Source: Primula veris (taxonomy: Eukaryota > Streptophyta > Magnoliopsida > Ericales > Primulaceae). From it: 64,000 nt of DNA. Numbering within the stretch: position 1 is the first letter of the stretch; each line of letters begins with the position of its first letter. Under the pieces are notes generated by a model, which saw only the letters and a program-made list of their open reading frames with translations, was not told the origin of the DNA and searched no databases. Location of the stretch: positions 2,172,501-2,236,500 of the forward strand of contig OY821750.1 of assembly GCA_963682055.1 (NCBI GenBank), in the 5' to 3' direction. Position numbers and translations under genes: made by a program. Shown in pieces: positions 46,123 through 56,515 of this stretch.

Positions 46123-48053
46123 ACCGTTAAATAAGAAGAACCCGATGCCGTATATTAAACAATAGTGAATCATGTCAACTATAGCACAAACATATGCTAG
46201 TTGAATTTACTACGATACTTTTGTACAAATTGTGTAGAACCTGCAAAACTGTATGAGTATTCTTGTTGTTTATGGTTACTTTCTCTTTGTGCTAGACCTT
46301 GTTTGGTTGCACTTTTTAAAATAATCTTTTTTGCATGAAAGACACACTGCATTTAATTGATCTCTTAAGAGCTGAGCTTTTCTGGCTTTCGGCCTGAACA
46401 AGCTGGATGAACTTGCCTTTTTCAGTTTTCTAGAACAAAATCCAATTATGTGCTCTTAAATGCAACTTAAGCAATCAAATAATAACCTTTCTAATATTAT
46501 ATGATGACATATAACAAAAGGTGTGTAACTTATGCCAGTACTTCTTATATATCAGATGAAACCTAGCTAGATGATGTTGAAATAAATATCTATATGGACA
46601 TAACTATGATTGATTTACTGTAACTTTTTAGAGTACAAATAAGTATTGAATAATTAAGATTGGAATCTGCATTAAAGTGCTAAGCCATAAACCTTACTCT
46701 TATAAACGAGGAGCCATCGGAGCAATCTCAAGTCTCAACAAAACCAGAAATTCAAAGGAAACAAATAACAATTTTAAAAGAATTAGACTTCTTTTATAAA
46801 GCAATTATGTGGTCTCATAATCTGAACATTCCAACTAATTTTATTTGGGCAAAATCTTTTGTGTTACCATTTCAACTACATGTTGCCAAATTTTATGGAA
46901 CAACTTCAGAATTAGAAAGTTCCAAACGCATTTCAGAATCCTGAATCTGGAATTTAAGAAACAAAATCAAAACCAGCATAGCAAAAGTTTGAAAAATAAA
47001 AAGGCAAGGGCCAAGCTCAATAACTAAGTCATCAGATTGAGCAAGACTAGCCCCCTAGTTACGAGCGCTGTTGAGGGTGACATATACATACGTAACTCTA
47101 TATGCCGATTGCCCAAATCTTGGTTTTGCTTCATATGCCATATACTCAAGGTGTAACTATGAATTTGTGTGACATTTGGTGTGACTTTATATGTATAAAA
47201 AAAAAACAGCACTGTAGCTAGCATCTTACAAAATAATTTTTGCATAAGGATTTTCTTAAGCCAAATATACTTAAAAAGCCCAACAAAAGAAATGAACAAA
47301 AGCCTCGACTTATCAGTGACAAGAGAAGCTAGAGAATCAGAACCGACAGGTCGAGCGGTATATATATTTTGTAATAAGGAGACCTGTTAATTACCGGAGT
47401 TTGAAAAATCTCATTTTTATTACCACAAAACAGTATAAAAGGATAAAGATGCACAAGCTTTAGAATTGCACGCCGCTCATAAACAAGACCAGTAAAACCT
47501 CCGTCCGCTGATGCTAATTGCAAATTCATATGGCTCAATCTTGTGTTCACAGAATATTTCAATTATAGAAATGCATTTGTTTGTGCAAAATTGTCAAATT
47601 ACGCTATCAAATTAACGTTTGTCAAATGTCACGTGACATGATTCCGTCATTAGTTTAGACGGTTGTACCTAAATTGAAAAATTATTATAGCGTGATACCC
47701 AAATTGAAAAATTTGAAAGATGGATTCTCAAATCGTTAAAAACATATAGTTTAATATAATAAACCTATAAAAACCCCAATTTTAAGTTATTAACTAAAAA
47801 AAAGTTATCAACTACTATTATTAATTAGAGATAAGAACAACTGAATTCTAAACATTGACTCTTATTAACTTTTATCAACTGCATTAACTCTAAAAAGTTC
47901 AAAAATTGTAAATGCCATAGTTGATAACAGTCGATGAAAAGCTGTATTCAGAATGACATTTAATAGAAGTTCCAAAAATATGTCTATATATATGTACATA
48001 TTGTACACTTACTAGATAAACAAATCAAGAAATAACTTGCAGGAAGCAATATT
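46123..48053. other. Intergenic and upstream region of the first SPH gene
   Basis: No gene recognised. A TTGTTTGGTTGCACTTTTTAA MITE-type fragment lies at about 46294. From about 47820 onward the sequence is homologous to 60377-60575 upstream of the second SPH gene. Confidence 0.55.
47983..47994 (+). promoter_or_regulatory. TATA-like element of the first SPH gene
   Basis: TCTATATATATG, about 60-70 bp before the ATG. The same context (AAAAATATGTCTATATAT) precedes the second copy. Confidence 0.5.
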
Positions 48054-48443
48054 ATGCGGTATTTAATCCCGTTCAATGTAGTCTTCTTATTTCTTCTCAC
48101 TTCTCCAAACTTTTCGGAACAGGTCAAGATTCACATCGTGAGTCGAGTTCCAACTTTGCTTAAGTTGCGGTGTCAATCCAAAGATCAAGATCTTGGAATG
48201 CAGACACTCCATCCCGGACAATATCTAACTTGGGTGTTCATCGATTTTTTTCTTAGAGGTCTATATTTTTGTCATTTTTACTGGGAAAACAAAGATAAAA
48301 TTTTCGATGTATATAACTATAAGATCCAACGTCATTGTGGTATTCGTGTGTTGAGGGCTCATTGCTTTTGGGAAGTGAGACCCGATGGTTTTTATTTCTC
48401 TGGTAACAATAAACATTGGGAAAAAAAGGTTGGATGGGTTTAA
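48054..48443 (+). CDS. Self-incompatibility S1 family (SPH) secreted protein, copy 1
   Basis: 129 residues, single exon. N-terminal signal peptide MRYLIPFNVVFLFLLTS... with likely cleavage after about residue 22. The mature part shows the S1 fold wording: HIVSRVPTLLKLRCQSKDQD, LHPGQYLTWVF, LYFCHFYWEN, FDVYNY, CFWEVRPDGFYFSG. Four cysteines (RCQS, FCHF, RHCG, HCFW) match the conserved disulphide pattern. S1/SPH proteins are small secreted plant proteins; the founding poppy member is a stigma self-recognition ligand, but most homologues have no known role. The length is typical. Intact, and paralogous to the gene at 60576. Confidence 0.93.
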   Translation: MRYLIPFNVVFLFLLTSPNFSEQVKIHIVSRVPTLLKLRCQSKDQDLGMQTLHPGQYLTWVFIDFFLRGLYFCHFYWENKDKIFDVYNYKIQRHCGIRVLRAHCFWEVRPDGFYFSGNNKHWEKKVGWV

Positions 48444-49409
48444 GAGTGTAATCTTATAGAGAAATAAGAGGTCATAAATTTATAAAAATGCAGTTACTAA
48501 ATATAATATTATTGGTCCTTGCTCGTAAATAATTTTTTCATTGGAAAAACGTTCACTACTCACTAGATACATAACTAAGACGTAAGTGTATCATTGTCTA
48601 GTTTCTTCCCCAATTCAACTTCTTCCTTTATGACCTAAATGTGAAAAAAAATACCAAAAAGAAAACTTACAACTTGATTTTTTACATAGCTTATAACATG
48701 ACAAAACTTCATTAAGAATCAAAGGCTACAGACTAATAATATCACGGTTCAGCTAACTGGTGTCTCCGGGACATAGGTTATGCATTACTCCATCCGTTCC
48801 TATTTACAAACCCGTGTTTTTCTTACTCCCTTCGGGAATTAAGAAAAACACGGATTTGTAAATTAAATACATTTCGCATGCACTTCTGCAACTGAATATA
48901 ATCTCCATAGGAAGCCTGGATATTATGTTATAAATTCAATGTAACAATAGTTCCATTGCCCAACCAGCACTTACACTTTATGTTTACATGACATAATCCA
49001 TATTTCGTTTCCTTTTTAACATGTCCTGTTTCGATTTTGCCTCAAATCTATTCTCTGCCTGCTTTAAAGAAAAAGAACACAAAGTTGCAAGTTAAATTAA
49101 TTTCAGAATTTCTATAGGAAGCATGTGTACATCATTTGGAGGCAATTTGTAAAGAATCTTAATTTATACGAAGAAATTATGGGAGATTCTCATGTCGGGG
49201 GCAACTAGCCCGATACAACCTTTGAAATATGGATAGACCCGAAATTGAAATTGATCGAAAAAGCAAACGTAAGTGTCATGTAAAACCAAAAGCAAACAAA
49301 AAAAGGTTAAGAATTTTGTGACAATTAAGAGATGATAGAATATTGGAAATTTCCCTTTTAGTAAACTTTTCTTAGTTCCAATAACTTTGATTAATACTAT
49401 ATATTTTTT
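48444..49409. other. 3' flank of SPH copy 1, duplicated at 62.6-63.8 kb
   Basis: Homology to 62640-63780 starts near 48880 (GAATATAATCTCCATAGGAA) and continues through GGAGATTCTCATGTCGGGGG and GACCCGAAATTGAAATTGAT. A Stowaway-like hairpin (48788-48870) is the one clear repeat; no gene. Confidence 0.7.
48788..48870. mobile_element. Stowaway-like hairpin, right end eroded
   Basis: Left end CTCCATCCGTTCCTATTTAC. The arms ACCCGTGTTTTTCTTA and TTAAGAAAAACACGGA are inverted around ACTCCCTTCGGGAA. No matching GGAACGGATGGAG terminus remains. Confidence 0.6.
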
Positions 49410-51512
49410 GGTTAATTCCCTATAAATAACTCATATCAACTTATATTCCTTCTAAATATATTGATAAGTTCACATTCATCATAAGTATAACTTTTTAATT
49501 ATTTAGTTTATTTACTAAATTGTCATACAAACCAAAATATAATATACATATTTTATCTTTCTACAAACCAAAAAAAATAGTTTTAAATTACAACAAAATA
49601 AAAAAAAACACAAAAAAATTATAAAAATAAAAAAAAGCACAAAAAATATAAAAAATAACAAAAAAAACAAAAAATTATAAAAAAAATCAAAAAAATTGTA
49701 AAAAATCAAAAAAATCAAAAAAAATTTTATAAAAAATCAAAAAAATCATAAAAAAAACAAAAAATCACAAAATCACAAAAAATCAAAAAAAATATAAAAA
49801 ATATAAAAAATCACCAAAAATTATAAAAAAATCACCAAAAATCACAAAAAAAAATTATGAAAAAATACAAAAATCACAAATAAATTATAAAAATTATAAA
49901 AAATTTAAAAAATTACAAAAAATCACAAAAAATGAAAAAAATCACAAATTTTTTAAAAAAATATATAATTTTTTTGTCAATATAACACTTTTTATACCGA
50001 AAAATCAAAAAAAAATAAAAAAATCACAAAAAATCACAAAACATTATAAAAAAATAACAAAAAACACAAAAAATTTTAAAAAATTATAAAAAATGAAAAA
50101 ATTCACAAAAAAAAAGAATTATAAAAAAAATGAAAAAATCATAAACTTTTTAAAAAATTACTAAAAATATATAATTTTTTTTTTTTGTCAATATAACACT
50201 TTTTATACCGAAAAGTGATTTTTTTTTTATACAAAAAAATGGTTTTTCCATGATAAATGTGTCTTTTTTTAATCTAAATGAGCTGAAAGTGCATGTAGTT
50301 CAGTCAAAAATACATATAATTCAGTCAAAAGCGTATATAGTTCAATAAAAGTGCATATAGTTCAGTCGAAAGTGTATATAGTTAGCCAAAAATGCATAAA
50401 ATTGAGTCGAAATTGCATTCAATTCAGCTGAAAGTACATCTAGTTTCATGGAAAGTGCATACAATTCAGTCGAAAGTAAATATAGTTCAATAAAAGTGGG
50501 TATGCATATATTTCAGCTAAAAGTGCATCTGGTTCAGCTGAAAGTACAGCTGGTTTAGCTTAAAATGCATCTAATTTAATGGAAAGTACATATAGTTAAG
50601 TCAAAAGTGCATATAGTGTAGTCGAAAATGAATATAGTACAGTCAAAAGTGCATATAGTTCTGTTAAAAATGCATCTGATTCAGCTAAAATTGTATCTGG
50701 TTGAGCTGAAAGTGCATATGATTCAGACAAAAGTGCATCTAGTTCAATAAAAGTGCATATCGTTCTGTAAAATCTGCATCTGCTTCAACTAAAAGTGCAT
50801 CTGGTTCAGCTAAAAGTGCATATAGTTCAGCTAAAAGTGCATCTGGTTCAGTCGAAAGTGCATCTAGTACAGTCGAAAGTGCATAAAGTTCAATAAAAGT
50901 GATTTTTTTTGTGATTTTTTTTTATAATTTTGTGATTTTTTTTCTTTTTTTAATAATTTTTTGTGATTTTTGTGATTTTTTTTTTATATTTTTATAATAT
51001 TTTGTGATTTTTTTTCTTTTTTTATAATTTTATGTGATTTTTTTCATTTTTTATAATATTTTGTGATTTTTTTCATTTTTTATAGTTTTTTTGTGATCTT
51101 TTTATTTTCTGTGATTTTTTTTCATTTTTTTCATTTTTTTTGATTTTTTTCAATTTTTGATTTTTTGATTTTTTTTATAATATTTTGTGATTTTGTGATT
51201 TTTTATAATTTTATGTGATTTTTTTCAATTTTTATAATATTTTATGATTTTTTTCATTTTTTATAATTTTTTTGTGATTTTTTTTTATTTTGTTTTCGTT
51301 TTATGTGATTTTTTTTTATTTTTTTTTCATTTTTTGCATTTTATATAATTTTATGTGTTTTTTTTCCATTTTTTATGAAATATGTGTGGTGTTTTGGTAA
51401 ATAAAGTAAATAAAATAAATAATTAAAAAGTAGTACCTATAGGGAATATGAACTTACGAAGTTAGTTAGGAGTAATATAAGTTCAAAAGTAGTAACTATT
51501 GGGTATTATTTG
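49410..51512. mobile_element. Foldback-like element with opposed A-rich and T-rich arms
   Basis: 2.1 kb, flanked by TATTTTTT on each side (49402-49409, 51513-51520). The homologous block downstream has a single copy of that site (about 63774-63781), i.e. an empty site. Terminal inverted repeats of about 115 bp: left GGTTAATTCCCTATAAATAA...CTTTTTAATTATTTAG; right end is the imperfect reverse complement. Inside are an A-rich arm of AAAAATCACAAAA/AATTATAAAA units (about 49565-50170), a 20-21 bp minisatellite (50281-50900) and a T-rich arm of TTTTGTGATTTTT units (50905-51380) that is the reverse complement of the first. No protein is encoded. Superfamily uncertain; an 8-9 bp duplication fits Mutator or hAT. 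Confidence 0.8.
50281..50900. repeat. 20-21 bp minisatellite, about 30 units
   Basis: Unit AAAGTGCATATAGTTCAGTC or AAAGTGCATCTGGTTCAGCT, with drift; most units are 21 bp and some 20 bp. It forms the loop between the two inverted simple-sequence arms. Confidence 0.92.
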
Positions 51513-51647
51513 TATTTTTTTTACAACTACAACGATGGACAAAACGATCAAATTAAGTTTCAGAAGGTTTAGTAAACTCAGCTACTCGGTACAAATTCCC
51601 AAATTGTACACTAGACTCGTAGAGGTTGGATTAATTAACATCAATTA

Positions 51648-51835
51648 TTCTGAAAATACTCTCAGACCGTAGATTAAATCTACGGTCTGTATTGATTCAA
51701 TACAGACCGTAGATTTAATCTACGGTTTACAGACATTTGCTGCAAACCGTAGATTAAATCTACGGTTTGCATTGAATCAATGCAGACCGTAGATTTAATT
51801 TACGGTTTGCAGCAAATGTCTGTAAATTACACAGT
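51648..51835. repeat. Left terminal inverted repeat: nested palindromes
   Basis: Four copies of ACCGTAGATT-A/T-AATCTACGGT-type palindromes (starting about 51665, 51705, 51745, 51785). The spacers are themselves palindromic (GTATTGATTCAATAC; GCATTGAATCAATGC), and ACAGACATTTGCTGC at 51729-51743 is answered by its reverse complement GCAGCAAATGTCTGT at 51809-51823. Such DNA could form cruciforms. Confidence 0.92.
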
Positions 51836-51900
51836 CAGTCCCTGCTTTTCAAAATTACATAGTCAGTCCCTGCGCGAAAATTACACAGACAGTCCCTGAA
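51834..51900. repeat. Subterminal direct repeats (3 copies)
   Basis: AAATTACACAGTCAGTCCCTG and two variants in tandem, spaced about 26-27 bp, immediately inside the left terminal repeat. Confidence 0.85.
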
Positions 51901-53032
51901 AAAACAGAATGTTACGTTTTTTAAAAAAAAAATTACATTTTATTCTACACTCTCTCTCTTTCTCTCAAAAACCCCCAATTTTCAACCCAAAAAATCACCC
52001 AAATCAATCAACCACAATTAACTATCAACTTTCTTAACAAAAAACCCCAAATCATCAATCAAATTTATCCATAATTCAAGGGTATATCTTTTATTCTCTA
52101 ATTTATTATTTATATTGTGTAATTTCAATTTGTAAAATAGGAAAAAATATATAAAATATGCAAATTGATTATTCACTTAGCTATATATAATTGTTTGTTG
52201 TTTGTTTATATTAATTATAGAAATTATAATAATTGTTGATATTTGTCCCATTTTTGCATGTTTTTTTTTGTGTAATTTTAATTTGTAAACTAGGAAAAAA
52301 TATATAAAATATGCAAAACCATAATTCACTTAGCTATATATAATTGTTTGTTGTTTGTTTATATTAATTATAGAAATTATAATAATTGTTGATATTTGTC
52401 TCATTTTTGTATTTTTTTTATTTTGTGTTTGGTTAATTTCAATTGTTGATAATTGTTGATAATGTGTTTGGTTATGATTAAAAAATTGAGTTATGATTGT
52501 TTGGTTTATGATTAAATGTGTGTTTGGTTATGATTAAAAAATTGAATTATTATTGTTTGGTTTTATGATTAAATGTGTTTGGTTATGATTAAAAAATGGA
52601 GTTATTATTGTTTGGTTTATGATTAAATGTGTGTTTGCTTATGATTAAAAAATTGAATTATTATTGTTTGGTTTATGATTAAATGTGTGTTTGGTTATGA
52701 TTAAAAAATTGAATTATTATTGTTTGGTTTATGATTAAATGTGTTTGGTTATGATTAAAAAATGGAGTTATTATTGTTTGATTATGATTGTTTGGTTATC
52801 ATTGTTTTGGTTATCATTAATTGGTTATAATTGAGTTATCATTGTTTGGTTATCATTAATTGGTTATGATTGTTTGGTTATCATTAATTTGTTATCATTG
52901 TTTGGTTATCATTAATTGGTTATTAATTGGTTATTTTATCATTGTTTGGTTATCATTAATTGGTTATTAATTGGTTATTTTATCATTGTTTGGTTATCAT
53001 TAACCGGGTTATATTTGGTTATCACAGTTAGA
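51901..53032 (+). other. 5' region of the PMD gene with tandem repeats
   Basis: A block of about 150 bp is duplicated at 52115-52260 and 52262-52412 (shared CACTTAGCTATATATAATTG). From 52440 to 53020 a degenerate minisatellite of TTTGGTTATGATTAAAAAAT and GTTTGGTTATCATTAATTGG units runs right up to the ATG. No coding sequence upstream of 53033 looks real, although one frame stays open from 52916. Confidence 0.7.
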
Positions 53033-55440
53033 ATGGCAGATCCAGGTCCACATATTAAAGGCAGGTTGGGTATTTTACGACAGACCGGTCACATTTCTAA
53101 TCAGACTTGGGATGCTGGAAGAGAAGCGGGTAGAGGAGATGCCAATAAGATTAGGGTTTATAATTATAGTTGGCAGATACCGACGCCTGAAAGGGTAGTT
53201 CAAAATATGATTAGGGCTGGTTTTTACGGTATTCATAGTATAGGTAATTATACCGTAGACCGAGGCTTGCTTACAGCCTTAGTTGATAGGTGGCGTGATG
53301 AGTCGCACACGTTCCATTTTGTCGGTGGAGAGTTGGGGATATCTTTACAGGATGTAGAGATTATGCTTGGTCTCAGGGTGGATGGTCTTGCTGTTACCCG
53401 GTCGGAGCGGAATGATAACAGGGCGAGCAGGTTAGATATGGTAGAGAGTTTGTTGGGTGTTAGACCGGCTGACAATCAAGTGGATAAAACCTGTCTGACA
53501 GTTCGACTTGATTGGATGTTACACACGTTTGGTGAATTACCCCCCAACCCTAGTGAGGAACGTTTGCTATATCAGTCTAGGGCTGTCATGTTGTTATTAC
53601 TGGCGGCACATGTATTTTCAGATAAGAGCAGTGATCAGATTCCACTATGGCCTCTGCTATTTCTGGAGGATTTTGACACGTGTGCTGAGTATAGTTGGAG
53701 ATCAGCTCTTCTGGCCTGGTTAGACGCTAATCTATGCAGGGTGGTACGTTGTAAGACAAACGGAGTAAGCGGGGCGGTGATGTTTCTGGATATGTGGGCG
53801 ATTACCAGACTACTGCCGGTTAGACCATGTGAAGAGCTGCCGGAAGATATCGAGCCACCTGAGGGCTTGCCTAGGTTCCCCCTCGGTTACAGGTATGATA
53901 TTATTTAGTTTTTGTGTCTTGGATTTGTGGTTTTTTTTTTATTGCGTTATCTATCATTTACTTAGCTGCCGGTTATATTTATTATTTATCGGGTTTTGTT
54001 TGTATATTACAGATGGAAGATTTGGAGGCAAACTAACCTTACGCCATATGTCTACTGACATAATGTGGTCCACATACGTGACCAGTTTGACAATATGTCG
54101 CCTGAACAGGTAAATTTTAACTTTCGTATTATATGTAACTTACGTATTATATGTTGTATATGTTTGCATTGGTCTTATGTTCGCAGAATTTATTACTAGT
54201 ATTTTTAAACCCTTGTTTATATATTCTAATTTTGCTGATTACAGATAGTGTGGCAACCTTACGGGAATCTCAATCAGTATCCGGAATACTGCACGCGGGG
54301 CCGTTATATGTGGCATTGTTCTGTGCCTCTCATTTGTAATGAGAAGATTGAGTTCCATCCCGCGGACAGGTTCATGAGACAGTTCGGTTTTGTTCAGCAG
54401 GTCCCTACATATATTTGGAAACCCAGAAATGGTCACGGCAAGGATAGAAGATTTGGGATTGGGCAAAAACACGATTGGCCTGCACTTTTTGCAGAGTTTA
54501 TTATCGTGTGGAATGACCGCCACAACCGGCTTGTGAATGGCGAATTTGGTACGGGGACGTCACCGGATTACATGAGATGGTATAGAGAGAGGACCCGCAT
54601 CTTCATAAACCCACCTGAACTTGCCCCGCCATCTCACGGTTTCCGGGAGCATACAGGGTTGTTCAGTAAAATGGTAACAACTAATTAAAGTTCATTAATA
54701 TTTGATTGTTATTTTTCTGTTTGTATATTTCAATACTTATAAATCATTTTTTATTGGGTTTTTTTCTTCAGAAAGCGGTATTGCGCCGAAATTTCAAATC
54801 GTTCAAACAGCATAAATTGAAAACGGAAGTGGACTTACTACGAAAGGACTTTGCTGAAATGGGATTGAATCCGTATGGGTCAGCTGATGAACAGTCGGAT
54901 GAGGAGGATGACGATGACGACGACGACGACGATGGTGATGACGACCTACGTTACGACCCAAGAACGTTCACTAGGGCTTCAAGTTGTCGGCGTCCCGACG
55001 AAAGAGGCAGAGGGGAAGGCGAATCTAGTAGCCGGGGTAGAAGATCGACTGGAGGTCGACCCCCGACTACAGATCAGGGTCCGGGTCCGAGTTCAAGTGG
55101 TCATGGTCGTCGTGCTTCTTTTGCTGGGTCGGAGTACGTTCAGGATGATGTTCCGTTCGATTATCATAGTCAGCATTCAACCGACAGTTGGAGTCGCGGA
55201 TTAGCACTTACATCCCACGAGCGTGCTCCGTATCCAGAATCGCAGCATCGACAGAGACGGCGTACGGAGCTAAACGAAATCGAAGAGTCTGCTGAGCCGT
55301 CATCGGATAGATTAACATCGGCCGGAAAGATGCTCCCTACGTCGAACTTTAAATCATTTAGTCGTTACAAAAAAAAATATATGCACATTTGTGTTTTTTG
55401 TAAATGTTTTTTGTATTTGATTTCTATGTTTGATTTGTAA
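53033..55440 (+). pseudogene. Plant mobile domain (PMD, MAIL1/MAIN-like) protein, one in-frame stop
   Basis: Four exons with GT-AG borders: 53033-53892, 54013-54109, 54245-54673, 54772-55440. Start chosen at MADPGPHIKGRL because the open frame upstream is minisatellite. Exon 1 has the PMD pattern (TALVDRWRDESHTFHF..GELGISLQDVEIMLGLRVDG; LLYQSRAVMLLLLAAHVFS; WRSALLAWLDANLCR). Exon 3 continues IVWQPYGNLNQYP and WHCSVPLICNEKIEFHPADR. Exon 4 is an acidic Asp run (about 10 residues) plus an Arg/Ser-rich tail. Exon 2 carries TGA at 54056-54058; a C-to-T change would explain it. Cellular relatives MAIN and MAIL1 help silence transposons and keep genome stability; transposon-borne relatives are common and of unknown use to the element. 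Exons without other damage suggest recent decay. Confidence 0.85.
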
Positions 55441-55565
55441 GTTTTATTCTTAGCTGAGTTGGAATATTATAAATTCGTAAGTTTAATTTGAGTCGTATGT
55501 TTGATTTGTATGTTTCTAAAAAATATTATGTATTTTAATTGATAGGACCAATATTGAGTTTTTAC

Positions 55566-55784
55566 AAACCATAAACCCTAAACCCTAAACCCTAAATTAC
55601 AAACTCTAAACCCTAAACCCAAACCCTAAACCCTAAACCCTAAACCCAAAATTACAAACCCTAAACCTTAAACCCTAAATTACAAACCCTAAACCCTAAA
55701 TCCTAAACCCTAAACCCTAAATTACAAATTACAAACCCTAAATTACAAACTCTAAACCCTAAACCCTAAATCCTAAACCCTAAA
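55566..55784. repeat. Interstitial telomere-like repeats
   Basis: About 220 bp of (CCCTAAA)n with variants AAACTCTAAACCC and AAATTACAAACCC. This is the plant telomere unit, lying between the PMD gene and the transposase gene and immediately before the internal palindromes. Confidence 0.95.
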
Positions 55785-55915
55785 TATTCTGAAATATACA
55801 TGCAAACCGTACATTTAATGTACGGTTTGTACAGATTTCATACAAACCGTACATTAAATGTACGGTTTGTATGTATTCTGTACAAACCGTACATTAAATG
55901 TACGGTTTGTACCCC
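55785..55915. repeat. Internal palindrome cluster resembling a second element end
   Basis: TATTCTGAAATATACATG followed by three copies of AAACCGTACATTTAATGTACGGTTT-type palindromes (starting about 55804, 55844, 55884; each split here as AAACCGTACATT + AATGTACGGTTT). The lead-in matches the outer left end (ATTATTCTGAAAATAC), but the palindrome core reads CGTACATT instead of CGTAGATT. Confidence 0.88.
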
Positions 55916-55992
55916 TGATTTAAGCAGCGTCATTTTTTGAATGCACTTTTTCCACTGAATCACCGTTAATAACGTAAAAAAAAAAAAAAAAA

Positions 55993-56386
55993 CTACAAAC
56001 CGTAAAAATAATCTACGTTTTGTAGTGTAAATGACATTGGATACCATATCTATCAAAATAATTCCGACAAGACCTTACTTTTGAATTATTATGATTTGAC
56101 AACCCTATCCGAAAATGACTACTCAATGCATTATTAAAGTTTGGAAATGACTACACCACAAAAAAAACTACAAAACGTAAAAGTAATCTACGGTTTGTAG
56201 TGTAAATGACATTGGATACCATATCTATCAAAATAATTCCGACAAGACCTTATCACTTTTGAATTATTATGATTTGACAACCCTATCCGAAAATGACTAC
56301 TCAATGCATTATTAAAGTTTGGAAATGACTACACCAAAAATTCACTACAAACCGTAAAAGTAATCTACGGTTTGTAGTGTAAATTA
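55993..56386. repeat. Tandem repeat of about 171 bp upstream of the transposase
   Basis: Two full copies (55993-56160, 56165-56336) and a partial third (56343-56386), each starting ACTACAAA(C/A)CGTAAAA-TAATCTACG-TTTGTAGTGTAAA and continuing ATGACATTGGATACCATATC. Each has a shortened palindrome. It lies 130-520 bp before the transposase ATG, so a promoter role is possible. Confidence 0.85.
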
Positions 56387-56515
56387 ACACTATAAATATG
56401 ACTCCATTTTGCCAATTCTAACAAACCATAAAATCAAACACAAACACATTTCGGAAATCTCTAAAAAAATCCTCATTTCTCCCCAATAAAATATATAAAC
56501 AACCACTTTTCGAAA

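Noticed and set aside
49515..49718. 67-aa minus-strand frame (FFDFFYNFLFF)
   Set aside because: Translation of the A-rich arm of the foldback element.
50281..50900. Regularly spaced short repeats that could suggest a CRISPR array
   Set aside because: Repeats are contiguous without unique spacers, and this is plant nuclear DNA; it is a minisatellite.
52916..53032. N-terminal extension of the PMD protein (MVINWLFYHCLVIINW...)
   Set aside because: Encoded by the GGTTATCATTAATT minisatellite; the first ATG in unique sequence is 53033.
55566..55784. Chromosome end or telomere
   Set aside because: Only about 220 bp of degenerate CCCTAAA units inside a transposon with genes on both sides; interstitial repeat.
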